64,000 nt of DNA from Colwellia_A sp047621305 (lineage in GTDB: Bacteria; Pseudomonadota; Gammaproteobacteria; Enterobacterales; Alteromonadaceae). Where the stretch lies: contig JBLHNB010000011.1 in the NCBI GenBank assembly GCA_047621305.1, positions 1 to 64,000 of the forward strand. The letters are read 5' to 3'. The position numbers and the translations under genes are program-made. The notes under the pieces were generated by a model. It worked only from the letters and a program-made list of their open reading frames with translations. It did not search any database and was not told the origin of the DNA. Numbering within the stretch: the first letter of the stretch is position 1; every line of letters starts with the position of its first letter. Below, piece after piece: positions 1 through 9,374 of this stretch.

Positions 1-105
1 TTAACTCCCTTTGATTACATCGCTCATTGTCTTGAAAAGCTTAGCGGTGAGGTCGATGAAAATACGATAGAAGCTATGCTACCTTGGAATGTAAAACTGG
101 GCTAG
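1..105 (+). CDS. C-terminal end of an IS66-family transposase (cut by the left edge)
   Basis: The first 34 codons read in frame 1 to a TAG stop, and they give a peptide that begins LTPFDYIAHCLEKL and ends IEAMLPWNVKLG. That ending is characteristic of the C-terminus of IS66-family DDE transposases, where a conserved 'LPWNV' motif sits just before the stop. Only the tail is visible, so it cannot be said whether the element is intact to the left. The IS66 right end should lie just downstream. A GC-richer stretch at about 108-128, with gtttagcgagacgttcac, is a candidate terminal inverted repeat, but the matching left end is outside the window. The identification is from remembered family sequence, not from a search. 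Confidence 0.7.
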   Translation, partial: LTPFDYIAHCLEKLSGEVDENTIEAMLPWNVKLG

Positions 106-333
106 GTGTGTTTAGCGAGACGTTCACCATTTATCTAACATTCAGCATAATATAACTCACCTCTATCACAGCGTCTTTGCTGCTTAGTTATTCATGCTGT
201 ACTTCATATCTATCGACATGATGAGTTCCTTTTACCACTCCCATTAAGGGATATAAATATTACAGCATATAGCTAGATTGAAGTGTATAGCCAATGATGC
301 TGATTAATTATGATAACTAACGAGGCTGTATAA
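106..333. other. Intergenic stretch next to the IS end
   Basis: This stretch separates the transposase stop from the next small gene. The first 25 bases may be the right terminal repeat of the insertion sequence. The rest is AT-rich, and I see no open frame, tRNA or clear terminator in it. Confidence 0.4.
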
Positions 334-522
334 TTAACTTCTTTTACTTTTTTGATATTTACACTCGAACGATAATGGAGAGTTTTGCAATGAATATTGA
401 TGGTCTAACTTTTTTACAAGTTCTGTTCTGGTATTCATCACAAATTTAACTAACTCGTTATACGCAACAAGTATATCGCCTTTGCGAAGTTCTTTATGAT
501 AAACAGCAATAATATCTTTCAA
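334..522 (-). pseudogene. Short protein, probably a truncated DUF7000-like gene
   Basis: This 62-codon frame starts at TTG; an in-frame TAA lies a short way upstream and no ATG is available. The N-terminal 38 residues (KDIIAVYHKELRKGDILVAY, then a FVMNTRTEL segment) resemble the start of small conserved proteins of the DUF7000 type, which I recall as beginning with a 'YxxxLxKGDIxxAYxxL' pattern. After residue 38 the resemblance stops, and the chain ends in a basic, serine-rich tail, so the gene looks truncated or frameshifted. The IS66 remnant just to the left fits a disrupted locus. The function is unknown, and the frame could also be a small intact gene of its own. Confidence 0.35.
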
Positions 523-640
523 TTGCTTATTTTTATAAAAATACTTAAATTATTCATTAACTTACATAAATTAGCATCAAATGCTAATTCGTATTACATG
601 AAAGCGAGAATATTTTCTTTTTACCTACTTAAAAACAGGA

Positions 641-662
641 AAACGGCTCCTGAGAGCCGTTT
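641..662 (-). terminator. Rho-independent terminator of the S9 peptidase gene
   Basis: A perfect 9-bp stem (aaacggctc with gagccgttt) closes a 4-base loop. On the minus strand it is followed by a T-rich run. It lies 38 bp beyond the stop of the peptidase gene transcribed leftward. Confidence 0.75.
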
Positions 663-700
663 GTATCGTTTGTTGTTTACTATTAAGTGATTATTGTTAA

Positions 701-3232
701 TTACAAGGTTTTTTCAAATAACTTATAAATACGTCGATATTCATTTAACCATGAACTTGGTTGGACAAAACCATGAGGTTCTACGGGATAAATAGCAGTT
801 TCAAAGTCTTGTTTCTCAAGTTCAATTAAACGCTGTACTAAGCGTACCGTGTCTTGAAAAAAGACATTATCATCCACCATAGGCGCGTTAATTAATAAGG
901 GTTTTGCTAACCCTTCAGCAAAATAAATAGGTGAACTGCGCTCGTAAGCAATAGCATCATCTGCAGGCGTATTTAATATGTTTGAGGTATAACCATGATT
1001 GTAATATGCCCAGTCTGATACCAAACGAATTGCCGAGCCTGATTGGAATAAATCAGGTTGAGTGAACATTGACATCAAGGTTAAAAATCCGCCATACGAA
1101 CCGCCGTAAGTGCCCACGCGGTCACGGTCTACATTGGCATTTTCAACTAACCAATTAACACCATCGCCCATATCTTCCACTTCGGGTTTACCCATGTGAC
1201 GATAAATAGCGGTTCGCCAATCGCGCCCATAACCCGCAGATGCACGGTAATCCATATCAATAACCACATAGCCTTGTTGTACTAACATGCTATGAAACAT
1301 ATATTCGCGAAAATACCCTGACCAACCTAAATGAGAATTTTGTAAATAACCTGCGCCATGCGTAAACATTACCGCTCGATTTTTCTCTGTTGTTTTATCG
1401 AAATTTTTCGGTAGGTAAACACGAGAATAAACAGGATCATCTTGATATGACGAGGGGATAGCAACAACACTCGGTGCGACCCAAGGCATACTTAAAAACT
1501 TGTCAGATACTGTATGGGTAAGGCGCAAGGCAGTAGCACTATCTTCAAGGTTTTTTACATAAAGTTCTGGCGGCATAGTGACTGTTGAATGTTCAATCAG
1601 CAGTTTTGACTCATCAGGGCTTAATGAATAGTCATTCATGCCACCTAAATCCGTTAACGCGGTGATATTTCCAGACATAACATTTGCTTGATAAATTTCA
1701 AAAATACCTGGGTGTTTTTTATTGGCCTTAAAAACAAAGCGCGACTTGTCTTTTGTTAACGTGACATCGCTAATCTCAAATTGACCATGGGTTAGTTGTT
1801 TAGCTTTCCCTGTTAAACTTTTCACATAAAGGTGTGAATAGCCGGTTTCTTCAGAAAGGTAATAAAGTTCATTACTATTAGAGTTGTCACTTGAGTTACC
1901 ACCATCTAACCAACCAAATTCATTAAAACTCCAGTTGATCCATGCATCATCATGTAAACGGTGTTGTGTCTGTAATTTATTTTCCAATAAGTTAACCGTC
2001 GTTAACCAGCGGTCTTTGTTATCCCATGCTTCTAATAATACGGCAACTTGCTTACCATTTTCATGCCATTGAATAGAGTCATTAGCTTGCATTACATGAA
2101 TATTACGTGGTGATTTTTTAGACTGGTATGACTTACCATCACGCTCGTGATTTTCTTTTTTAACGCTCGCCAGTACATCTTCGTCAAACCCGGGTAAGGT
2201 TTCATAAGTTAACGGGAATTGTTGGCCTGATTTTAAATCGAGCAAGATCAATTCTTCACTATATTGGCGATTATTTGCTACTCGCGCTCGTACTTCTTGT
2301 GCTTTAACATGACCATCTTTAGCAATATAGTTCGGCATAATATCGCTGTCTTGACGGTTTGACTTATTACTGGCAAGACTAACAATTAGTTTATCTCCAT
2401 TAGGTGATAAACTTGCGTGCACAATTTCTTTATCCGCCCCTAAAATAAATTCACTTTGGGTAATGCTGGAGTTGTGCGCTTTAAGCTTTTCTTTTTGATC
2501 TTTTCGTAAGGTTTTATTTCTTGCTTGTAGCGCTACATAGTTGATCAGTTGCTCTTGCTCATTCGCAATATAACTTTTCGCTATTTCAGCCACTTCATCA
2601 ACTAATTTTAGGTTAGCTAACTCTTTAATTTGGTTGTTAGATAAATTATGTTCAAAAAATTTATTAGCGACACGGTAAGCAACATTGCCATTGTTTAAAA
2701 ACATCACTGAATTTTCATCAGCCGAGGTATTAGTTAATTGTTGCACTTGTCCTGTTTTAACATTTTTAACAAAAACATTACCTTTAAAACTATAAGCTTC
2801 CTGGCTGCCTGCATTATTAAGTTGCGCGCCATTATCACTTACCGTATGTAACTCTGCTAGATTCACTTTAGCGGCACTTTTTTCAGTAAGTGTTTGACGG
2901 TATAAATCGCTAACCGGACTACCTTCACGTTTTTGCTGATAGAAAATACTCTGACTATCATCTCCCCAATACCAAGCTTGTGCAGAACGCCCCATCCAGT
3001 CAGGATCTGACATGATTTGTTCTAAGGTTATTTTCACATCACCATTGACACTAAAATTTTGTTTTGGGGATACTTTTTCAACTACAGCCGTATGCTTTTC
3101 TTGCACAATAATAGGAGCAATATTATTTGCATAGTTATTATCTAGAATAGACTTCGCTGTTTGCTCACCTGTTGTACTAACACAGGCCGCTAAAGAAAAA
3201 CTAATCGCGACAGCTAATAAATTTATTTTCAT
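701..3232 (-). CDS. S9-family (DPP IV/prolyl oligopeptidase-type) peptidase, lipoprotein
   Basis: The 843-residue product is a serine peptidase of the prolyl oligopeptidase family. It begins with a lipoprotein signal (SFSLAAC, lipidated Cys at about 17), so it is probably anchored in the envelope facing the periplasm. The middle is a long beta-propeller-like region (about 60-600) with DPP IV-type features. The C-terminal alpha/beta-hydrolase domain carries the triad: Ser712 in GGSYGG, Asp787 in APMVDDNV and His820 in PHGF. Proteins of this family cleave short peptides, often after proline, and help in peptide scavenging. It stands alone, divergent from ygiQ, with its own terminator. The substrate preference cannot be read from the sequence. 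Confidence 0.9.
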   Translation of the reverse strand: MKINLLAVAISFSLAACVSTTGEQTAKSILDNNYANNIAPIIVQEKHTAVVEKVSPKQNFSVNGDVKITLEQIMSDPDWMGRSAQAWYWGDDSQSIFYQQKREGSPVSDLYRQTLTEKSAAKVNLAELHTVSDNGAQLNNAGSQEAYSFKGNVFVKNVKTGQVQQLTNTSADENSVMFLNNGNVAYRVANKFFEHNLSNNQIKELANLKLVDEVAEIAKSYIANEQEQLINYVALQARNKTLRKDQKEKLKAHNSSITQSEFILGADKEIVHASLSPNGDKLIVSLASNKSNRQDSDIMPNYIAKDGHVKAQEVRARVANNRQYSEELILLDLKSGQQFPLTYETLPGFDEDVLASVKKENHERDGKSYQSKKSPRNIHVMQANDSIQWHENGKQVAVLLEAWDNKDRWLTTVNLLENKLQTQHRLHDDAWINWSFNEFGWLDGGNSSDNSNSNELYYLSEETGYSHLYVKSLTGKAKQLTHGQFEISDVTLTKDKSRFVFKANKKHPGIFEIYQANVMSGNITALTDLGGMNDYSLSPDESKLLIEHSTVTMPPELYVKNLEDSATALRLTHTVSDKFLSMPWVAPSVVAIPSSYQDDPVYSRVYLPKNFDKTTEKNRAVMFTHGAGYLQNSHLGWSGYFREYMFHSMLVQQGYVVIDMDYRASAGYGRDWRTAIYRHMGKPEVEDMGDGVNWLVENANVDRDRVGTYGGSYGGFLTLMSMFTQPDLFQSGSAIRLVSDWAYYNHGYTSNILNTPADDAIAYERSSPIYFAEGLAKPLLINAPMVDDNVFFQDTVRLVQRLIELEKQDFETAIYPVEPHGFVQPSSWLNEYRRIYKLFEKTL

Positions 3233-3340
3233 GGGGATAAAGGCTTATTGTTATCATTTTTTTAGAGAGTAGAAGTTATACTGAACCATTAACAAACTTG
3301 CAATACGATCATTAAAATAAACATTTAATAGATAAACTGC

Positions 3341-3346
3341 TATAAT
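3341..3346 (+). promoter_or_regulatory. Possible -10 box for ygiQ
   Basis: A perfect TATAAT lies 68 bp before the ygiQ start. No good -35 hexamer is seen at the expected spacing, so this is a weak prediction. Confidence 0.35.
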
Positions 3347-3413
3347 CTCGCGCCACAGTTTTTAGAACCATTTAAAACTGTGGGAGCCATTTTAGTTATC
3401 ACTTGAGTATATT

Positions 3414-5765
3414 ATGAATCTATCCATCGAAAAGCAGTTGTTCGAACACCCTAAATACTGGGCTGAATGTTATGGAACAGCGCCCTTTTTACCTATGTCT
3501 CGTACCGAAATGGACGAACTAGGTTGGGATAGTTGCGATATTATTTTAGTGACCGGTGATGCTTATGTTGACCATCCCAGCTTTGGTATGGCAATTATTG
3601 GTCGTATGCTCGAGTCACAAGGCTTTCGTGTCGGTATTATTTCCCAACCACCATGGCAAAATAAAGATGCTTTTATGGCATTAGGTCAACCCAATTTATT
3701 TTTTGGCGTGACCGCCGGTAATATGGACTCAATGATCAATCGTTATACGGCAGAGCGAAGAATGCGTCATGATGATGCTTATACGCCTAACGACGAAGGT
3801 GGCAAGCGTCCTGATCGCGCAGTAACAGCTTATACTCAACGCTGTAAAGAAGCCTATAAAGGTGTTCCTATTATTATTGGTGGTATTGAAGCCAGTTTAC
3901 GCCGTATTGCCCACTACGACTATTGGTCTGACAAAGTACGTCAATCGGTTTTATTTGATTCCAAAGCCGACCTTTTAGTTTACGGTAATGCTGAACGTCC
4001 ATTAATTGAAATTGCCCATCGAATTGCCAATGGCGAAGATGTTAAAAATATAACGGATGTCCGCGGTAGTGCCTTTTTAGCCAGCCAAGTGCTGCCAAAC
4101 TGGAAAGGCATAGATTCACGTTCTATTGATAGACCGGGGAAAATTGACGCTATTATCAGCCCCTATCAAGAAATAACATCTTCAGACTGTGCTAAAAGTG
4201 AAAATGATGGCGATAATGACAATTTCATTGATGCCACAAAAGACATCACTAAAACCGCACAAGTTATAGAATTATTACCTGCCAGTGGTTCAAAAGTCGA
4301 AAGCCTTAGAAATAAATCGTGGGCCGAAAAAAAGAAGCCATGGGAAACCACTTATATTAATTTGCCCACATTTGAGCAAGTACGTGATAACAAAGTACTA
4401 TATGCACATGCTTCGCGTATTTTTCATCAAGAGGTAAATCCAACCTCAGCTAAACCCTTAGTACAACGCCATGGCAACCGACTTATTTGGTTAAACCCAC
4501 CAGCGATACCACTAACAGAAAGTGAAATGGACGGTGTTTTTGGTTTACCTTATCAACGTGTACCTCACCCAAGTTATGGCACAGCAAAAATACCTGCTTA
4601 TGACATGATTAAAACGTCGGTTAATATTATGCGTGGCTGTTTTGGAGGTTGTACTTTTTGCTCGATTACTGAACATGAAGGCCGGATTATCCAAAGTCGT
4701 TCACAGCAATCAATTTTAGATGAAATTAAAGATATTCAACTAAAAGTGCCTGGATTTACCGGAGTGATCTCAGATTTAGGTGGTCCTACCGCCAACATGT
4801 ATCAGCTGCGTTGTAAAAGCGCAAAAGCGGAAGCAACCTGTCGTAAACCTTCTTGTGTATGGCCAACAATTTGTGGTCATTTAGATACCGACCATACGCC
4901 CACAATCGAGCTTTATCGCGCTGCTCGTAAATTACCGGGGATTAAAAAAGTACTGATCGCTTCCGGTGTACGTTACGATTTAGCGATACAAGATCCTGAA
5001 TATGTTAAAGAATTAGCTACTCATCATGTTGGAGGTTATTTAAAAATAGCGCCTGAACATACCGAAGAAGGCCCACTTAATAAAATGATGAAGCCGGGAA
5101 TGGGTAGTTACAACAAGTTTAAAGAAATGTTTAACCATTACTCAAAGCTTGCCGGTAAAAAGCAATATCTTATCCCTTATTTTATTTCAGCGCATCCGGG
5201 CACAACCGATTTAGACATGGTTAACTTAGCGCTGTGGCTAAAAGAGAATGATTTTAAGCTTGATCAAGTACAGAACTTTTATCCGTCGCCTTTAGCGAAT
5301 GCGACCACTCTTTATCATACTGAAATTGATTCTTTACGTAATGTTAAAAAAGACAGTGCCCGTGTTGAAGTTCCTAAAGGCACCATTCAACGTCGCTTAC
5401 ATAAGGCGATATTACGTTATCACGATCCTGCTAACTGGGGCATTATTCGTGAAGCGCTAACTAAAATGGGTTTAGCACGTAAATTAATTGGTTCAAAGCC
5501 CGAGTGTTTAGTACCTCACGAGACCCGTAGCGAAAAGGAACAACAACACTACAAAAAAGACGGTAAAGGTAAAAATAATGCCAAAGGCAATAAAACCTCA
5601 CCTGGACAAAAAACAGCTGAAGCTAAAAAGCCTTATGGTAAAAAACCCGTATTTGGCTCTTCACCTAAAGCTGCTGACAGGGGAAAACAGGGCTTAACAC
5701 GTTTTTCTGATGATCAGTTTAATGACCGTAAACCAAAAAAGCCTTTTGGCAGAAAACCTAAATAA
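3414..5765 (+). CDS. ygiQ: YgiQ-family radical SAM protein
   Basis: The 783-residue product matches the YgiQ (UPF0313) family in length and in its opening (YWAECYGTAPFLPMSRTEMD). The N-terminal third is a YgiQ-specific domain. The radical SAM core holds the CxxxCxxC cluster motif at Cys409, Cys413 and Cys416 (MRGCFGGCTFC), which would bind a 4Fe-4S cluster and S-adenosylmethionine. The last 80 or so residues are a lysine- and glycine-rich, low-complexity tail that is probably disordered and may bind nucleic acid. The biochemical role of YgiQ is not established. It is a single gene, divergent from the S9 peptidase. Confidence 0.93.
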   Translation: MNLSIEKQLFEHPKYWAECYGTAPFLPMSRTEMDELGWDSCDIILVTGDAYVDHPSFGMAIIGRMLESQGFRVGIISQPPWQNKDAFMALGQPNLFFGVTAGNMDSMINRYTAERRMRHDDAYTPNDEGGKRPDRAVTAYTQRCKEAYKGVPIIIGGIEASLRRIAHYDYWSDKVRQSVLFDSKADLLVYGNAERPLIEIAHRIANGEDVKNITDVRGSAFLASQVLPNWKGIDSRSIDRPGKIDAIISPYQEITSSDCAKSENDGDNDNFIDATKDITKTAQVIELLPASGSKVESLRNKSWAEKKKPWETTYINLPTFEQVRDNKVLYAHASRIFHQEVNPTSAKPLVQRHGNRLIWLNPPAIPLTESEMDGVFGLPYQRVPHPSYGTAKIPAYDMIKTSVNIMRGCFGGCTFCSITEHEGRIIQSRSQQSILDEIKDIQLKVPGFTGVISDLGGPTANMYQLRCKSAKAEATCRKPSCVWPTICGHLDTDHTPTIELYRAARKLPGIKKVLIASGVRYDLAIQDPEYVKELATHHVGGYLKIAPEHTEEGPLNKMMKPGMGSYNKFKEMFNHYSKLAGKKQYLIPYFISAHPGTTDLDMVNLALWLKENDFKLDQVQNFYPSPLANATTLYHTEIDSLRNVKKDSARVEVPKGTIQRRLHKAILRYHDPANWGIIREALTKMGLARKLIGSKPECLVPHETRSEKEQQHYKKDGKGKNNAKGNKTSPGQKTAEAKKPYGKKPVFGSSPKAADRGKQGLTRFSDDQFNDRKPKKPFGRKPK

Positions 5766-5823
5766 TATCGAGCCGAACCACTAAGATATATCTTTTCAAT
5801 GGGAGATATATTTAAAGTAATAT

Positions 5824-5860
5824 ATTAATTGAAAGTGATATTTAATCACTTTCAATTAAT
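5824..5860. terminator. Long AT-rich hairpin after ygiQ
   Basis: A perfect 15-bp inverted repeat (attaattgaaagtga with tcactttcaattaat) encloses a 7-base loop, 58 bp after the ygiQ stop. It lacks a clear T-run and is AT-rich, so it may be a weak terminator, an mRNA-stabilising hairpin or a protein-binding site. Confidence 0.45.
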
Positions 5861-5992
5861 TCAGATCTTTATTTATTGTATAAAATACTAAATTTGCTAC
5901 AAGGCTAAGCATTAACCGAGCATTCGTTAATCATTAACCAATAACTCTGTTCTTATCTTACATCTTCTCTGTCACATGGTTTAAAATCTCGC

Positions 5993-5998
5993 TATAAT
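5993..5998 (+). promoter_or_regulatory. -10 box of ybiT
   Basis: TATAAT sits 33 bp before the ybiT ATG, with a loose -35 (tgtcac) 17 bp upstream of it. The implied leader is short. Confidence 0.5.
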
Positions 5999-6031
5999 AT
6001 GCACCATTATTTATCTACACTTTAAATTCCT

Positions 6032-7624
6032 ATGCTAACAGCGAATAACATTACCCAACAGTTTGGTGCTAAACCTCTTTTTGAAAATATTTCACAAAAA
6101 TTTGGCGGTGGTAACCGTTATGGTTTGATCGGAGCCAATGGCTGTGGCAAATCTACGCTAATGAAAATTTTAGGTGGCGACTTAGAGCAAACCTCAGGCA
6201 ATGTTAGCCTTGATACAGGTGAACGCTTAGGTAAATTGCGCCAAGATCAATTTGCTTTTGAGCATTACAGCGTTATTGATACCGTGATCATGGGTCATAC
6301 CGAGCTATGGGCAATAAAAGAAGAGCGTGACCGTATTTATGCTCTGCCTGAAATGAGTGAAGCCGATGGCATGAAAGTTGGTGATTTAGAGTCTGAATAT
6401 GCTGAAATGGACGGTTACAGCGCAGAGTCTCGTGCTGGTGAGTTATTAATGGGTGTCGGTATTGCTGTTGAACAGCACTACGGTTTAATGAGTGAAATAG
6501 CGCCTGGTTTTAAACTTCGTATTTTACTTGCACAAGCACTTTTCTCAAATCCAGATATTTTATTACTTGATGAGCCAACCAACAACTTGGATATTCACAC
6601 CATTCAATGGCTTGAAGAAATACTTAATGCCCGCGAATCAACGATGATCATCATTTCCCATGATAGACATTTTCTCAACAGTGTTTGTAGTCATATGGCT
6701 GATTTAGATTACGGTGAATTACGTGTTTATCCCGGTAATTATGACGAATATATGTTAGCTGCTACACAAGCACGTGCCCGTTTAATGGCTGATAACGCCA
6801 AAAAGAAAACACAGATTGGTGAACTTCAAGCTTTTGTTGCCCGCTTTTCAGCAAACGCCTCAAAAGCAAAACAAGCAACATCTCGAGCGAAACGTATCGA
6901 TAAAATTCAGCTTGAAGAAGTAAAAGCATCAAGTCGTACTAACCCATTTATTCGCTTTACCCAAGAGAAAAAATTGTTCCGTAATGCTTTAGTTATTGAC
7001 CAATTAAATAAAAGCTTTGGTGAGGCACACATCCTAAAAGACATTTCATTGTTAGCTGAAGTGGGCGAACGTATCGCTATTATTGGTGAAAATGGTATTG
7101 GTAAAACCACTTTCTTGCGTACATTAATGAATGAAGTAGGTTATGAACCTACCTCTGGTGAATATACTTGGTCTGAAAACGTTAATATTGGGTATTACGC
7201 TCAAGACCACGAATACGAATTTGAAACCGATATGAACTTATTTGAATGGATGAGCCAATGGCGTCAACCAACAGATGATGAACAAGCGGTTCGCGGTTAT
7301 TTAGGACGTCTACTTTTCTCTGCCGATGACATTAAAAAGTCAGTTAAAGTATTATCTGGTGGTGAAAAAGGCCGGATGTTATTTGGTAAATTAATGATGC
7401 ACAACCCAAATACTTTATTACTTGACGAACCAACCAACCACATGGATATGGAATCAATTGAGTCGTTAAACATGGCATTAGAGCAATATGAAGGGACTTT
7501 ATTTTTTGTCAGTCATGACCGCGAATTTGTTTCAACCATTGCCACGCGCATTATTGAAATAACAAAAGACGGTTATACTGACTTTGCTGGTACCTATGAT
7601 GAATACTTAGCAAGCCAAGTATAA
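6032..7624 (+). CDS. ybiT: ABC-F family ATPase YbiT
   Basis: This is a 530-residue soluble protein with two ABC ATPase domains and no membrane segment, the hallmark of ABC-F translation factors. Its length equals that of E. coli YbiT as I recall it. Walker A motifs are at 34-42 (GANGCGKST) and 352-360 (GENGIGKTT). Walker B motifs read LLLDEPTNNLD and LLLDEPTNHMD. The second signature is LSGGEKGR, while the first is the degenerate APGFKLR usual for YbiT. A charged linker (about 245-315) connects the domains and would reach into the ribosomal E site. ABC-F proteins act on stalled or initiating ribosomes; the precise role of YbiT is uncertain. Confidence 0.92.
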   Translation: MLTANNITQQFGAKPLFENISQKFGGGNRYGLIGANGCGKSTLMKILGGDLEQTSGNVSLDTGERLGKLRQDQFAFEHYSVIDTVIMGHTELWAIKEERDRIYALPEMSEADGMKVGDLESEYAEMDGYSAESRAGELLMGVGIAVEQHYGLMSEIAPGFKLRILLAQALFSNPDILLLDEPTNNLDIHTIQWLEEILNARESTMIIISHDRHFLNSVCSHMADLDYGELRVYPGNYDEYMLAATQARARLMADNAKKKTQIGELQAFVARFSANASKAKQATSRAKRIDKIQLEEVKASSRTNPFIRFTQEKKLFRNALVIDQLNKSFGEAHILKDISLLAEVGERIAIIGENGIGKTTFLRTLMNEVGYEPTSGEYTWSENVNIGYYAQDHEYEFETDMNLFEWMSQWRQPTDDEQAVRGYLGRLLFSADDIKKSVKVLSGGEKGRMLFGKLMMHNPNTLLLDEPTNHMDMESIESLNMALEQYEGTLFFVSHDREFVSTIATRIIEITKDGYTDFAGTYDEYLASQV

Positions 7625-7657
7625 CCTTGTTTAGCGGTTAAGATATAGAGAATGCCA

Positions 7658-7698
7658 CTCCTCAAAAACAGCCTAACTGTCAGGCTAATTTTGAGGAG
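7658..7698. terminator. Nested hairpin between ybiT and rlmJ
   Basis: An outer 10-bp stem (ctcctcaaaa with ttttgaggag) encloses an inner 5-bp stem (agcct with aggct). It lies 34 bp after the ybiT stop. No U-run follows on the plus strand. It could end the ybiT message or structure the rlmJ leader. Confidence 0.5.
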
Positions 7699-7808
7699 AT
7701 AAATATTGAAACTACCGTAAGTCTTTATCAAGTTATTCGGATAATCTATTCGATAATTTACTCATCCATTTATTTACTTGTCCATTTATTAACAATGAGG
7801 GAATTCCT

Positions 7809-8648
7809 TTGCTCAGTTATCGTCACGCCTTCCATGCTGGAAACTTCGCCGATGTTTTAAAGCATTCAGTATTAACTTTAACGCTTGAATATATGGTACG
7901 TAAAGAGAAAGGCTTTTATTATATAGACAGTCATTCAGGCGCTGGCATGTATTCACTAGAAGAAGAGTACGCGCAAAAAACAGGTGAATACAAAGACGGT
8001 ATTGCCAAAATTATTACAGCTACTGATCTTCCAGCAGCCCTTGCACCTTATGTTGACCTGATAAAATCATTAAACACCCCGAATGAATTAAGCCTATACC
8101 CTGGTTCACCTGGCATAGCTAAAGCAATTGTTCGCCGGCAGGACAGTTCTCATTTATTTGAGTTACATTCAACCGATATTGAACATTTAACCACTTTTTG
8201 TCAGCGCTGGCATAAGTCACACGTAAAACAATCAGATGGTTATCAGGGCGTATTAAGTTTAGTGCCTCCTCCTTCTCGTCGCGCCATAGTTTTAATCGAT
8301 CCTCCTTATGAGTTAAAAGAAGATTATCAAAAAGCGGTTAAAACGATTGTTCAAGCGTACAAAAAATTTGCAACGGGTACCTATATTCTTTGGTACCCTG
8401 TGGTAAAGCGTGAACTCGTTATTAAGATGGCGGATGATTTTACCCGTAGCGATATAAAAAACGTCCTACAAGTTGAATTTTGTCAAAGCCCAGATAGTGA
8501 GGAATATGGAATGACAGGCACAGGGTTGTTTGTTGTTAATCCACCATGGCAACTGACTCAGCAACTAGAGAGTATCTTACCGTATTTAAAAGCAAAACTA
8601 GGTCAAGAACATTCAAGTTATTCATTAACACAACTTGTTGATGAATAA
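7809..8648 (+). CDS. rlmJ: 23S rRNA (adenine(2030)-N6)-methyltransferase RlmJ
   Basis: The 279-residue product begins MLSYRHAFHAGNFADVLKH, the conserved opening of RlmJ. The start is therefore fixed at a TTG codon, preceded by a GAGG ribosome binding site. RlmJ uses S-adenosylmethionine to methylate N6 of A2030 in 23S rRNA during ribosome assembly. The catalytic DPPY motif is at 164-167, and Asp164 has the same number as in the E. coli enzyme. Length and motif order are normal. It is monocistronic and convergent with the exporter gene downstream. Confidence 0.95.
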   Translation: MLSYRHAFHAGNFADVLKHSVLTLTLEYMVRKEKGFYYIDSHSGAGMYSLEEEYAQKTGEYKDGIAKIITATDLPAALAPYVDLIKSLNTPNELSLYPGSPGIAKAIVRRQDSSHLFELHSTDIEHLTTFCQRWHKSHVKQSDGYQGVLSLVPPPSRRAIVLIDPPYELKEDYQKAVKTIVQAYKKFATGTYILWYPVVKRELVIKMADDFTRSDIKNVLQVEFCQSPDSEEYGMTGTGLFVVNPPWQLTQQLESILPYLKAKLGQEHSSYSLTQLVDE

Positions 8649-8659
8649 ATAAAAGGTCT

Positions 8660-8704
8660 ATTCTATACCCGCTTGTATTACGTTTGCATTGATGGGTATA
8701 GAAT
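8660..8704. terminator. Hairpin between convergent rlmJ and lysE-type genes
   Basis: An 11-bp perfect stem (attctataccc with gggtatagaat) flanks a 23-base loop, between two genes that converge. It is placed to act as a bidirectional terminator, but there is no strong U-run. The 'tataccc' ends also resemble the ends of the MITE at 37947. Confidence 0.45.
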
Positions 8705-8714
8705 AACAAACCTA

Positions 8715-9323
8715 TCACCACACCAGTAATATGCCAAAGGTAGCAAGTACAACACCAGAGATTTTTTCGATGACATAGATCCACTTTGACAAATGTTGTT
8801 TTATACGCTTTTGACCGACAAGTAGTGAAAGTAAAATATCCCATAATAAAACCATCGAACACATCCACAGCGCATACCAACTTTTTGTAAATAACGTTGT
8901 CTGTACAGAAACCATAACCGTAAATAAAGACAAGTAAAAAATGACATTTTTTGGGTTTAAAAATCCGGACAAAAAACCTTTAATAAAATCAGTAAGCACA
9001 CTTAATTCACCAACATATTCATTCTTCTTTTGTTCTACTTCAAGCACTATTTTAGGTGCTTTTATTAAACGATAACCAAGAAACACCAAGTAAGCCCCAC
9101 CAGTATATTTTAAGAAGAGTAGTAAGCCTTGAAATGATTTAATCACTTCCAAGCCTAAAACTGCAATCACTAAATAAATCGCGTTAGCACAAGTAATACC
9201 TAGGCAAACAAAAATAGCATGGCGAAGTGGCTTTTTTAATGCGGTTTGTACCACAATAAAAAAATCAGGCCCAGGACTAAGTAAAGCTAGAAAATGGGCC
9301 GACGCTAATAATAAAAATTCCAT
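8715..9323 (-). CDS. LysE/RhtB-family amino-acid exporter
   Basis: The 202-residue membrane protein opens with LLLASAHFLALLSPGPDFF, the conserved first helix of LysE/RhtB exporters with the SPGPD motif. Five to six hydrophobic segments follow, with a polar loop at about 90-115, as usual for the family. These carriers export amino acids or derivatives by proton exchange. The gene lies 51 bp downstream of an AraC-type regulator on the same strand, so the two may form a small operon in which the regulator senses the exported compound. The substrate cannot be predicted. Confidence 0.88.
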   Translation of the reverse strand: MEFLLLASAHFLALLSPGPDFFIVVQTALKKPLRHAIFVCLGITCANAIYLVIAVLGLEVIKSFQGLLLFLKYTGGAYLVFLGYRLIKAPKIVLEVEQKKNEYVGELSVLTDFIKGFLSGFLNPKNVIFYLSLFTVMVSVQTTLFTKSWYALWMCSMVLLWDILLSLLVGQKRIKQHLSKWIYVIEKISGVVLATFGILLVW

Positions 9324-9374
9324 GATGGTTTCTCAGTAGTCAAAGAAAGTATTATCGGGAATATACGCGAGCGT

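Noticed and set aside
8536..8880. 114-residue open frame on the minus strand
   Set aside because: It overlaps the LysE-type gene and rlmJ in another frame and has no protein family features.
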